Origin: Onchidella celtica
Lineage: Eukaryota > Mollusca > Gastropoda > Systellommatophora > Onchidiidae
Direction: 5' to 3'
Length of the DNA: 64,000 bases
Assembly (NCBI GenBank): GCA_963931925.1
Contig: OZ007569.1
Location: 75,135,400-75,199,399 of the forward strand
The notes under the pieces were generated by a model, which was not told the origin of the DNA, made no database searches, and saw only the letters and a list, made by a program, of their open reading frames with translations. Both the position numbers and the translations under genes were made by a program. Shown here piece by piece: positions 50,241-64,000 of this stretch; the stretch's first letter is position 1; each line of letters begins with the position of its first letter.

Positions 50241-52133
50241 AAAATGATGGATAGTCAGGCGAAAGAATGAGCTGGTGTCATTACATAGTCCCATGTCCTC
50301 AAACTGGAAAAGATCCCAGAATGTGGCATGCACACATGCCCTTACAGACTGTAACGTCCACTCACAGACACTGCTCTCTCTACACAGCCATTCTCCAACA
50401 TTCAGAGCTACTCACTCACCACACAGTCGAGTCCAACTTGCATGATCAAGGCAGCCTAAGGTGTTTAAGAGTAAATCACCCTCCTCTCTGTGACAGCTAT
50501 CCGATTACTGTACGACTTTTGGGTGGCTATTTCTCCTCCCCAATCTGTCTTCCTGGATAGCAGAGTATGAATTTTCCCCCGTTCTCCCGGACCGGGCACT
50601 AGCTATCATAATGTCTGTATAGCATGGCAAGTTGGGAACACGAAATAATCTTTTAAAAAATGTTTTTCTATGCATTTGGCAGGTTATAGACGTGTATTTA
50701 CAACTGTATCAAATCTAAGGAGAACATGACACCTACATCATATTCTGCATGTTATTACTATGTATAGCTCTGCAGTAACAGTTCAATAGACCAGTCAACA
50801 TTGTACATGACATAACAGCAAACGATTTTAAATTTGCAGGTGTTAGTCTTATGAAAGGATGAAATATTTCTGGAATGTTTGTGTGTGTGTATGTTTCTTT
50901 GTTGCATGTGATCTAAATAATATAGTTCCTGGAAAAAGGGGTAGAGGTGAAGGGGGGGGGGGGATCTAAATAGAATTGTGAATTCTTAAAGCGGACTATA
51001 CTTATAGTTTTGTTTAAACAATTAAGGCCAAATAATGACATTCGTCAAATATCTATTTCCACATTTAATTTTCTATTCAGTAGTACTTTTGTGAATTATA
51101 TTTCTAATAATATTGCAACGTGAATTTTTAATTTTTTTAATTTTACGGTCACAATAGTTTGCCTTCTACATTCAGGGAGTTTCGGAACACGCCAAGTCTT
51201 AATTAACATGAACACTGTACAGAAATGTAGACAGAGTTACAAACTGAACGGCGTTGGGGACAGTCTTTTACATAGCTTAGTAATGTTTTCTATCGGCATG
51301 AGGTCTCTTACTTAATATCATTCTAATTACAAATTCACAGGCCTGTAACTTTCAAAGTTTTATGCCTCTAATTAGCCCACCAAAAACGACCAAGATGTGT
51401 TGGTGAACCCCTGTTCAATCAGACATCTGGTTGTTTCAGCTCAAGTCAAATATTTCTTGTCTTAAATATAATTATAGAATACATGAAAAATTGAAGTTCT
51501 TGCACTTTCAAGGAATACTTCAAAGTGATCCTCTGATAGATGAGAGATATAGAAATTGATAGAATCAAAATGATAAGAATAACACTGTCACAGACCAGTG
51601 GATTGGTTAGCTAATGCAACTAGACAGGGATAGGAGGCAAATATAAAAGAGCACGACTGATCCACATACACATATTTCTTTCCACACAAGACATGTTTCA
51701 GAATGGGAGATTTGCGTTCCTGCTGTAAACATGCTAGAAACACAAAGGGATGATTACGGTATAACCGGAGGATTTTAGCTCGTGTAGTTTTTAATTGTCG
51801 TTGTGTTAAAGTTGTTACCAGCTGAACTATCAGGGACATCAATATCTTCATGTGTTTGATTACAAAATCTCTTCAAGTGTTGACCATTAGACCAACAACA
51901 AAATAATAATAATACTACATAATTTTAAGAACTTTGCCCCCCCAATCATTTATATGAAATAAACGCACTGGTTGATAACTGCAGGTTATTTAGAAATTCT
52001 CTTATCTTTGCGCACGTTACAAATTTGATAAAATATTTTAGTAAATAAGACATTAAAAATTCTGTATTAAATATTTTCTTTAAAATTAATTGTAAATTGT
52101 TATCAGTCTGTCTAAGAGACATGTATTATGCTG
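50241..52133. other. Unassigned AT-rich sequence
   Basis: A GT run near 50880 and a G run near 50953-50963. No gene recognised. Confidence 0.6.
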
Positions 52134-52352
52134 ATTGAGCCTGAGTCTATCTACCACCATTGAGCCTGAGTCTATCTACCACCATTGAGTCTGAGTCTAT
52201 CTACCACCATTGAGTCTGAGTCTATCTACCACCATTGAGTCTGAGTCTATCTACCACCATTGAGTCTGAGTCTATCTACCACCACTGAGTCTGAGTCTAT
52301 CTCCCACCACTGAGTCTATCTACCACCACTGAGTCTGAGTCTATCTACCACC
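52134..52352. repeat. 25-bp tandem repeat, 9 copies
   Basis: The unit contains TGAGTCTGAGTCTATCTACC. Early copies carry GAGCCTG, middle ones ATTGAGTCTG and late ones ACTGAGTCTG, a gradient along the array. One copy (52309-52327) is 19 bp, having lost one of two internal GAGTCT repeats. Confidence 0.95.
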
Positions 52353-52914
52353 ACACCCAACTAAAAGACAGGAAAAAGCTGAAAAATGGAATTTGGGCAA
52401 AATTTGATGCCTTCCGTTCTCAAGCTCACAATCATGATAAACCTGACTTTCTGAATCAGTGTCATTTCATCCAGTCTACATTGTTTTCTCTAACTCGCCG
52501 TGTCAAATTGTTTATCACGAGCTGATCACCATTACCTTATCCAGAAGAAGCTGAGTCCTATAATGAAATACTACAATAGAGCTACTGGAATGTTAAGTGT
52601 TCTGGAGTTTCATCTGCACGAGAGAAGAGCCTCATGGTGAGTTTTCTTATCAAGGAACAATGCCAAGTTATTTCAGGCGTGTGTGTGAGTGCGGTTGGTG
52701 GGTTGGCCATCAACTTTCATTTTGTAGTCTGAAAAATGCTTCTCTTTCGGGTGGTCGTGGGAACTTTTCTTGGTCTATTATTAATTTTCATGTTTATTGT
52801 CGCTGAAGACAGTGCCGGCATGTCAACCGAGTTTGTTTAATTATTTTATATTTTTGTTTGTTTTTGCATTTACAGTTTTCTGTTTGTTGTTTTTTTTTCA
52901 TCATTCTCTTTCCA

Positions 52915-52955
<41 letters not shown>

Positions 52956-55348
52956 TCCCTACAGACTGCAAGAATACACCAAAGCTTCACCTTTAGTTCT
53001 TGCATGTTTATTTGTTTCTTTTTCGTTTTCAAGAACAAACAAAAAATTGTTTTTAAAATTTAATCGATTAACATCTCCACAAATTTCCACAAACATTTTT
53101 TTTTTTTTTTTTTAATTCAGACCAAAATACACGAACAAACATACAGAGAGAAATGAGAACGAAAGATTTGAACATCCTGAAATAGATCCGTTTTCTGTCT
53201 GGTTCACTCACCGTCTTGTCCTATTACAGTTGATCAGCCTTATGGAAGGTAAAACATCACTAGAACACATTGGTATTTAGTCTCTGTCTTGCTACTATTT
53301 GGCCAGTGGCACTAGAAAACCTGAGCACTCTGGGCTAAGTACACACGTTTGGGTATTGATTGGTGACCTGCTTAAACCTATTGTACACCGCAGGGACAAA
53401 TCCCAGCCTGATGACTTTCCCCATGATGTTACAGACAATGTTGATGCATGGCATGGCGACCCTAAAGAAGATTCCAGTCTGTCATAAAGATTCCCTTTCA
53501 ATTCTCTCTCGTACTAATGGTTATTAACTGTTGCTTATAACTGTTGTATTTTTAGGTTTTGGACGTTGCTATTGGAGTTAGTTGTTGGATGAGATGTGGT
53601 AGCTGTGGAGGATGATCTATTTTCTTGTTGGCTCTTAAATCTATGATGCTTGAGCAAAATAATAATGATAGTGATGACCAGTTGTTGCTGTTGTTAATTT
53701 TTCATCTTCATTATTATCAATGTGGTTCTGGATGTTGTGGACGTGGTGTCCCTGGAGAGATTTGATGTCAAGTGGTGAGGTGAATAATTAAGCACAAAAT
53801 TAAAGATTGCAAAAATTGATGCAGTCATTATAACAAACGATTACACGGATAAAAATCTCATGATTTTCGTTTGATAAGCCCGCAAGCAGGATATGGATAG
53901 TGGAACAGCATAAAAAGCGCAAAAGTGTGTGGGGTCGACGCCTGCGTAAAAACAAAAAAAATATTTCTGTGGATTATCCTACATGAGATTCCAAGAAAAA
54001 AATACCAGATGCATTCATGGAGGAACTGCATTTCATTGCTCATCAAAACTCTACAGCCAAACAATTCTGGGCCGGATATAAATAAAAATAAAATCAGATG
54101 AAATGAAACAGAAAAAAAAAAAATAATAATGATGTACCTTATGGTTTTTGTATAATGAAAATTATTAGGACAAATCCAAAATGGAGATTTCATTCACATT
54201 TTGTAATTACTGAAGTTTGTTAATGCTGATAATAATGATTAAATAGAGCGTAACGTACTGGCTGAATGAAAAATACTGTTTGCCAGAAAATAATTTTTTT
54301 ATTTGATATTTTTTTAGATCCTTTTTTCTTCCTTGACTCGCCCCTCACTCTATTTTTGAATGTTTTCTGACTGACACACAGTTGTGACTGACTGACTGAC
54401 TTAGCTACTAGATGACTGATTCACCCACTGTTTCACATATTGGCCCAGATTTAAATAAACACAAATAACACGCGTGCTATATCCCAGAATACTTCTAAAC
54501 GTTGTAATGTGTGACAGTTTCACACAAGATGTGCAGCAAACAAACAGGTCGGCCTGAAAGCTTTGATGCTGAGCTGTCACCAAAGTGATAATTATGTACA
54601 TTTCGCCAGCTCAACACGAGAAATCAGATTTTTAATGATGAAAAACAACATGTAAACTGTAAAATACACAGCTTTCGACATGCTCTCCATTTTTCCATAA
54701 ACTGTTACAATTCAGTACATATTTAGCCGAGTTAATTGTTAAGCAATCTGTATTTGATGTTATATAATTATCACAGGAACGACATGTTTCCCTACACAAG
54801 ACAAGGTGAGGATGCAGTGGGTGGGAGAGTGAGAGCACGACGACGTTGCTGCCAGAAATCTGTAGGAAATTATGACAAACTCATCTTGTAGATTAAAAAA
54901 AAAATTCCTGGCTAGTTGTCAACATGATTATGAAAGCTGACGTTTCCCGGTGATTAACAGAAAATGGCAAGGTGCAGAAGCCGCTCTTCAACACAGCTAC
55001 ATGGGTCCGTCAGCTCACAGCCTTGCAGCACAACTTTTCATGTCAGTCTATTAACCCTGGGATTTCCCGTCCTTGTTTTCTAGTGTGTGTGTGTGTGTGT
55101 AAAGTTGGGGGTTGGGGGGTGAGGAGGAGCGGGGGGGGGGGGGGGATTGGTGAGTTACTGTCCTGTTCACAAAAATGAAGTGAAAACTTGGAATGAACAT
55201 GATACAAGACACAACAACTGGCACTTTGCTGGAAAATTGTCTTTCAGTAACTGCCACGTTTTCTTCTTGTTACTAACAAGTTTGTAAACGTCTTTAGTTT
55301 CAGCGGTTTGTTGGCACCAACAGTTGTGTCCCGTCTGTTTACTAGTGC
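52353..55348. other. Unassigned sequence with microsatellites
   Basis: (CT)n at about 52918-52951, poly-T at about 53098-53112, GT at about 55083-55100, and a G-rich run at about 55103-55145. No gene recognised. Confidence 0.6.
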
Positions 55349-55400
55349 GTTATTTATTTATTTATTTATCTATTTATTTATTTATTTATTTATTTATTCA
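55349..55400. repeat. TTTA microsatellite
   Basis: About thirteen ATTT units with one ATCT and one ATTC variant. Confidence 0.93.
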
Positions 55401-56586
55401 TTTACCAAATTTTTTCTTTCCTTCTTTTTTTTTCTTTTAAAGTGGACGCTAGTGAAAGGACATAGGGTTTCTTTCTTCTCACAAAATGTGGTGAAGAAAA
55501 ATAAAAGGAAAATTCTAGAGGCCTACCTCCTTACCCAGCTTAGATGTCAGTCTCATGTTAGTTAGTCAGTTAGTTAATGAGTTAGTTACATTTGTGAACA
55601 ATCAATCATACATTCACATAAACAACATATCAACAAACACACAAATAACACAATGTTTTGTCCCCAACAGAGTCAGCTGGCGGACTGGATTGTACAACAT
55701 ACAAATATTTGCAATTTTGCTGTGGTTTTTACGCCGATTCAGAAATGAACAATGAACAATATTGTGCCTGATATTGTTAACGCTTCATTCTTCACTTCAA
55801 CATTAATTTGTTTCCTTCATCTTCACGCAAGGAACTTTGAGAGTTGGAACATTTAATGTAATTGATGTACTAGCAAGGAGAACATGTTTCTTTTTTTATC
55901 TGCTTTTGTAATTTTTAAGGACAGCTTTTTCCACTTTCTCTCGCTCTCCATCTCCTGTCTTCCCTTTTTCCTGATTCCAAGTGAACATTACTATTATTAT
56001 TATTATTATTAAGAGAAAATGGCAAATGAGAAACATACCTGACAAAACGACAGAGGCGGAATGAAAACACTCGCCAAAGTGAACCCAAAAGACTGACCTG
56101 CAATCACTGCCATCGCACTCTCGGGTCAAACATTGGTAGAATAAGCCACGAGAGAAGCTGTCAGTCAAAGTGAAAGTGAATATTCTAGCTGCTAAGACCG
56201 TCTGTAAAGACGCTAAAGGCCATATACCATTATTATTATTATTATTGTCGTTGTCGTAATGTATGACGATTATTGCTGTTGTTTTGGCGTTGCTAACCTA
56301 CAGCTGTGTCAGCTTCCCTACTGTTAACGTCACAATGACCGACTGAAACCGCCCCCAGGACACACCTGTCCATACTGTCCATACTGTCCGCCCTTCCAAA
56401 CTGACCAGCACTGGGGACTCAACTATCCCTGGTCCACCTGTACAACTGTCGGGATACTCAAAACTGCGGCGAGAGACCCGTGTTTCCACTTCAATTGTTT
56501 CCGCTGGAGTTAACAATTGTCATTAAACATCGTTCCTACTGAAATAATGTTATCCTAAATTTTGTGGGGCAGACCTCTAATGCTAG

Positions 56587-56635
<49 letters not shown>

Positions 56636-57023
56636 GGTGATTGTCTCATTCCTCATTCTATGATAACAGTACTTTTTTATGAACCCATCGCCACCCCCCC
56701 CCCCCCCCAAAATAACTTTTAGCAGCTACTCGCGGAGTGCCCAAATCAGCGGCCATGAAATCATTAATATCGTACGATTAACACACAAAAGTAACTAGCT
56801 TAACTGAACAATTAATAAATCTAAAGAGTGATAGCAAATGAGAATGAAATACACAGCAAATTAATCAAACAAATATAATTAGCATCTCAAGTCCTTTTAT
56901 TTGGCCTATATTTGAAAAGGGACACCTCATCAACGCACTCTTAAATTATGAACAATTATAACTTTTTAAAAAGTCATTATTCATCTCTATCTTTCTTTCT
57001 TTCTCTCTCTTTCTTGCTTTCTT

Positions 57024-57059
<36 letters not shown>

Positions 57060-60000
57060 TCTCTCTCTCTCCCCTGTTTTGCTCCCTTTCTAAACAGCCT
57101 ATTCGGTGTTTCAACATATTATAATGAACTTGACCTATGGGAACATTAGAAGACGACAAGATTATTAATAATTTTCTCTTCTTTTTTTTAAAATAAGCGT
57201 TCAGAATTTTTTTCACTGCCGCTGAATAGGGTTATAAATTATTATTATTATTATTATTATTATTATGTTCTATGTTTCACACCTTTTTTTTTATCATTTC
57301 CATTTTTGTTTTCCTTACCAAACAAAATCTAGATCGTTTTTAGTTAATTTCAAACTTCCTTAGTACTTTCCGCTATTAATTCACATACTGCTTTCCGTCA
57401 GAGTAATTCTACTACAAAATATTTTCTGCATATTTCATGAACGGAATGAAAAAAAAAAAATACTTTCGCGTTATGGAAATGTATTCTCACCGTCAGTATA
57501 ATTTTCTGATTGTTTCAAAGAATTTTTACTGCACGGCGGATAAACGGGATATTTTTGTCATGAGTTGTTCGTTTCTTTAATTATTATCTTTACAACCCAC
57601 CAACTGTAATCCAAGAATATTATAATGCTAATCAATTTCCAGCTATTCCTTACTACATTTAATCCATAATCTCAATTTAGTGAAAAGTCCCGGATTTATT
57701 CACAAAATAATTTGTTTGATGTGTAGTCGCACAGGTAAGAATTCAGGGATTGGATATGCTAGTAGAATCATTATCATTTTTCCAATTCCGTCTTTCAGTA
57801 AATTCCATTCAAGCAAATGCCAAATTTACATAATAAAAAGAAAACAAATAGCAGTGTCAGTGGTTTGGGGGGGGGGGGGTGTAAAAACAAAGCCAAATGA
57901 CAATGGCAATGACAGGAAGCAAAATTCATTCATGAGAATGGAAAACTTAAAAAAGTAAGAGGGAAAGACCAGAAATTATACATAATTCTGCACTGGCAAA
58001 CCAAGTGTCATTTAATAACATTTTCTTACCTTTACGAGTCCGACGATGAATTAATCTTTTTGAAAGAAATATTGAAGAACCTTTGAAGACAAAACAAATG
58101 CTCGGCCGAATGTTCTCTGCACTGACCGTGTAAGTATGATGTCAATATTTCACAAGGTTCAAGTTTTGTCCCTTACAGCAACACGAGTTTCTCACAAATC
58201 CGTCGTGTGAAGCGTTTTTTTTTTTTGTTTTTCTTGTTCGTGAACGTTTCATCAGTGCGAGACAGCCAAGATCAGCTGATGTTCGCTCTTCCGAAATTCC
58301 AGCCCGTCCACTGGGCTGTGTGTAGTGTAGTAGGCTGTAGCTTGCTGCATGCGCCGCGATGAGCATTGGCGCATTTGTTGCTTAGTGAGTGAGTGACAGT
58401 ATTTTCACTAAAGCGCTCACTCTCACCAGCAAATGGAACAGGATGATCGTTGTGAAGAGATTATGAAACAGAGTGGGTGTTAAATAATTATCTCGCTTAG
58501 ATTTTCGGAAAAACGGAGTGAAATAGAGAGAGACAGAAGGGAATACACATTCACATACCTATAAAAACACACACACACACACACACCAACACATATAATG
58601 ACACACATGCTGAGAGAACAAGAGATTGGGGGAGAGAACGTTGGAATAAACATTGATTATATAGCTGATAATATTGAAGAGGATTTTACAGCATGTCAGG
58701 CCTACTCTTTCTGGAGATGATGGTGCTAGCTTGGTGGTCATTGGAAAATAATGCAAGTCTAACAAACAAATGAAAGTAAATAACCAGGCATTCTTTTCTT
58801 CCCGCCATTGGAGTGTTTCATCTCCGAAATGTCTGAATCTAGAAAATTCTTTGGAAATCCTGCATAAAATGTAAGAAATATGTTTAATAAAGAGGTACGA
58901 GAACCCGTTCATGACATAAATTAATGATTAGTTACTGAGTCACGTAATGTTAGTTTCTTGATCAGTATATATAGTTATTAGTTAATTCCTACTTTTTCTT
59001 TGATCTATTTATTAAGTTTGGTCTGCACAGGGTTTCAATTTCCTCTTCCTTCCAATCAGTAATGTCAAAACTACTTCTACAGACTTTTCCCAGTTTTTCA
59101 TATATACCAGAATTTTTCTTCTCTCTCTCTCTTTTATTATTTTTTTTACCAGTCCTATCCACAGTTTTTGTACTTGTCCATAGAATATTTACTATTAATT
59201 CCCGAATTTTATCACTGCAATAACTGTTGTTCTCACTGTTATGAATCCATCCAAACTGTGGCTAATGTATTCTACTCTCTCATTACCATATTATCTATTT
59301 TTATTCTCTCTGCTGCCTTGAAGAGTTGATCATGAAACGACCTACCCTCCACTTTCACACTGATGTGGTTATTGCTCCATTGAAATGTTCTGACCCATTG
59401 CTTGATCTGTGTCTCTGGTGTACTATTCATATTGGTGACGTCATACTTAATGCATTTTGTCTAATTGTTTGTTTGTTCGCTTGTTTGTGTCCTCTTGGAT
59501 TTTTTTATTTCTCATTTTACGATATGTATGGGTTTTTTTTGGGTGGGGGAGTTTATCTTATTCCTGCTGGAATTTTTCTTTGTAGAGACCCCCGCGACTT
59601 CACGGGCCAGGACAAAAATTGGATTTCTACTCATCCTTGATCTTTTTGTCTTGTTTCGATTGGCGTTGTTCCTTCTCATTATAATCATTTGAAGGGAGCC
59701 AAAATAAGTTCATGGTATTTTACCGTCACTACAACATGTTTAAAATATTGCCTGAATATTCAGTGAACACAACAGCTCGATACAAACGCGATTGGGTTAG
59801 ATTATTTGACACCTAAGATGATTAATTTTATAATTTTCGAAACTGTCTTTAAGGCTGTAGAGATAAGCACACACAAAAAAGCGGCCAAATTGCACTACAA
59901 TGATTAATACTCCCGACACTAATTTTTTTTTAAATAGGATAAGTATACTTAAAACTGATTTCAATTGACAACATAATTAAATGGAAATTGTATTTGTATT

Positions 60001-60270
60001 AAATTAAAACCTTTAGTGTCCGTCTGCAAAATTTAATAACATGATAACATGTTGCCTTTTAGCAAATTGGGACTGACTTTTTTATAGTCTTGAAAGTGTG
60101 GGGTCACTAGTGTACGAGTGTAATGGAAGATTTCGTACATTCATTTGGTAACCAAAGGTTTTCCCTTGTTGCTGTAGTTGTTATCAGCCTGGAAGATAAC
60201 TTTTAAGGAAGATAAACCGAATAGTTTAGTCTAGGCCCGGAATTACAAACAATCAAAAACAACAAGAAAA
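55401..60270. other. Unassigned AT-rich sequence with microsatellites
   Basis: ATT repeats at about 55990-56010, 56229-56246 and 57237-57266; CT repeats at 56591-56629 and 56994-57070; C or G runs at about 56695-56708 and 57867-57878; CA at about 58567-58586. No gene recognised. Confidence 0.6.
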
Positions 60271-60312
60271 GGGAGGGGGGGGAGGGGGGGAGGGGGAGGG
60301 GGAGGGGGAGGA
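60271..60312 (+). repeat. G-rich tract with G-quadruplex potential
   Basis: Runs of 3, 8, 8, 5, 5 and 5 G separated by single A. This satisfies the usual G-quadruplex pattern several times over on the plus strand. Confidence 0.9.
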
Positions 60313-62344
60313 AGAATGCTTTTCTTGGAATCTTCATTCGCCTTCGTGTCAATCCAATGGGACACCGGAAAGTGTCGCCAACCTACCGAGAGCTGGCACC
60401 GCTAGAAGAAACGTTTCTACAGATGATGGACAGGAAAAACACTAGGACTATTGTAGGCAGTACTTACTGTACAACATGACATGGAAAAGGTGGGGCACAG
60501 CTTTGAAAATTGTCCTTGCCAAGTATAAAACGAACATGTACCCACAATTTTATCCGTCTATCCCAAAGACCATTTTTAAATCTGAATTTAAGTAACAACT
60601 GCATGTTTCTGGCATTTGTTGTCTCTGGGTGTTCGGCGTAAGTTTTGAAACTCATTCGTGTTTCTACAGATGAAAGATTCCCACCAGTACTGTAGTAGTG
60701 TATTCCACAATAAAGGCAATCCTAAAATAAACAGAAACGCCCCTAACTAAATTTGAAATGACAACTTAACAATCGGTCTCGTAAGGAATTTTTCCGAATT
60801 CTGACATTCTGGTACTTCAAAATGGTAACATTTAAGTTTGTTTCTAAACGTAACGACCAATAGACAAACTAACATATAGAGATACGATAGTCTGTTGCTC
60901 TTAAACGTTTTTAAATATTCAACGAAGAAAGAAATGTCACAGACTACAAACAACAACAAAATTATGGCGTCAGAAGCGAGAAGAACAATAATGTCAGTAA
61001 TGAGAATGACGTCATGGACTTCAAAACCAATGGTTCAGGTGTGGCCCAAAAAAGTGTGTATTTCGGAAAGCTCCATTGCAGGAACAAGTCAACCACAAGA
61101 AAGCTAGATCTATACCGTTTAAAAGAATAAAAAGCCTAACTGAGACCTCACCACTTTTATGTCATTTGAAAACAACAACCAAACTGTTCATACACTGCCC
61201 TTTGAAATTGTTATGACCCCAGATTTAATTGGAGGGACACAGTTACGTGATTTGTTGTTCGCTCATGAAAATAAAAGACTATGAGTTATAAAAAATAGTG
61301 TAAGTTGGCAAGATCTACTGTTATAACTATTTTCTCCAAACACGGCATAAACTCGAGGGGCGCCTGCACAAAGAGCGTATCGTCAGTTTTGTAAATTTTA
61401 CAGGAGAGTGATTTGAATGTTTGGCATGAAATATCAAATGTCTTTAAATCCTCATCAATAATTAGATCAAGTAATTAAAGGCGAAACAGAATATGCAAAA
61501 AAAAAACAACCAAAAAAATCGAAAATTTTCGAGTTAAGGTGTTTGCACAGGCACTATTCGATATAATTCTATCCCGCAAATACCAAACAGCTGGAACTGA
61601 AACTCATTCAAAAATACACAAGAAGTAAAAATAAAAATAACAATAATAATAATAACAGACCAAGTGTAGTAGGCGCCAGTAAGCGAAAATAATACAACTG
61701 GTTTGATCAATAATGATGCTGAAAATCATGCAGTAACCTCCACTGGGACACTCAGCTTTAGCTGTGGTAGAGGGCAGAGATTCATATCATAACCCGCTAA
61801 AGTAGAAAGTGTACACATTGAACAGGCCACACAGTAAGTGTACGAGTTTTCAGCGCAGAAAGCTTCAAAAGAAAAGATCTGGAGAAAATTAAATACTATC
61901 AACAGAGACTGCAGTTATAAGTATGTTTTGCAAACAGTGAAGGAAATTTGAAGAATTATTATTCTTACGGATAAAGAAGTTCATGGTGAGACTGACAAAC
62001 TACACATTTAGAACTAGGTGACGGGTGTTGAAGTATCACGTGATGATTATAGAAATTGTTCTGGATTGAGAAGAAGCAAATATCATTTAATATCAATGTG
62101 TTGGGTGTGACTCAGCGTGAGATAAATGTGATCACTCAGTCGCTTGTACTGGCACCCAGTGATTGTCTTACAGCCCTGGTGTCCTCACGGCCTCAAGGAC
62201 AGGTACACAGTGAAAGGCATCCATAGATATAGATAGATTACTAATCAGGCAGAAAGGCAGACAAAATAGACAGACAGGCAGACAGAAAAACAAACAGCCA
62301 GACAAATGGAAGGCATGACGGACGGACGTGCAGACTGGCGGAAG
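60313..62344. other. Unassigned sequence
   Basis: No gene or long repeat recognised. The right edge (62265-62344) becomes degenerate GACA/GGCA/GGAC, the decayed flank of the GATA array. Confidence 0.6.

Positions 62345-64000
<1,656 letters not shown>

Overview
The window looks like gene-poor metazoan nuclear DNA, intergenic or intronic. I found no recognisable host protein-coding gene, no rRNA and no intact tRNA. There are no operon-like ORF runs. The sequence is AT-rich, unusually dense in micro- and minisatellites (roughly a tenth of the window by eye), and carries one clear non-LTR retrotransposon copy. The abundance of long GATA/GACA arrays, homopolymer C/G runs, and a LINE with an FADD reverse transcriptase and a C-terminal C2H2 finger suggests a lophotrochozoan, most likely a mollusc. 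That assignment is inference, not proof.

Layout. 0-3 kb: a 37-bp AT-rich minisatellite, a perfect 14-bp-stem hairpin and CT/GA tracts. 3.8-5.2 kb: a YY1/ETS/E-box composite, then a short ORF with a signal-peptide-like leader. 7.6-11.4 kb: GAAT and GATA arrays, the latter ending on a tRNA/SINE-like segment. 12.4 kb: a cluster of ETS sites next to an ATG and a strong splice-donor-like sequence. 17.6-18.56 kb: about 21 copies of a 46-bp satellite with higher-order structure. 20.1-22.5 kb: a 5'-truncated non-LTR retrotransposon on the minus strand, bracketed on both sides by GATA arrays. 26.5 kb: a SINE-like B box. 27.4-29.75 kb: GATA/GACA, a 12-bp repeat and 67 units of a 20-bp minisatellite with no length change.

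31.5-34.0 kb: a dispersed-repeat-like segment, a TATAA pentamer array and a 356-bp hAT-like MITE. 36.2-37.2 kb: a 12-bp array joined to a TCTA array. 38.8-39.8 kb: an ETS/E-box pair, a 37-bp tandem array built on a near-perfect palindrome with an inverted outlying copy, and a tRNA-derived segment. 46.4, 52.1 and 62.3 kb: further minisatellites and a large GATA array. The remainder is unremarkable AT-rich sequence.

Nothing here forms a multi-gene system. The most interesting content is structural: repeats whose internal variants record how they expanded, retroelement ends that coincide with microsatellites, and isolated promoter-like motif clusters. Most long open frames are repeat translations (SIYL-, VCLS-, SPFSFP-type peptides) and should not be treated as genes.
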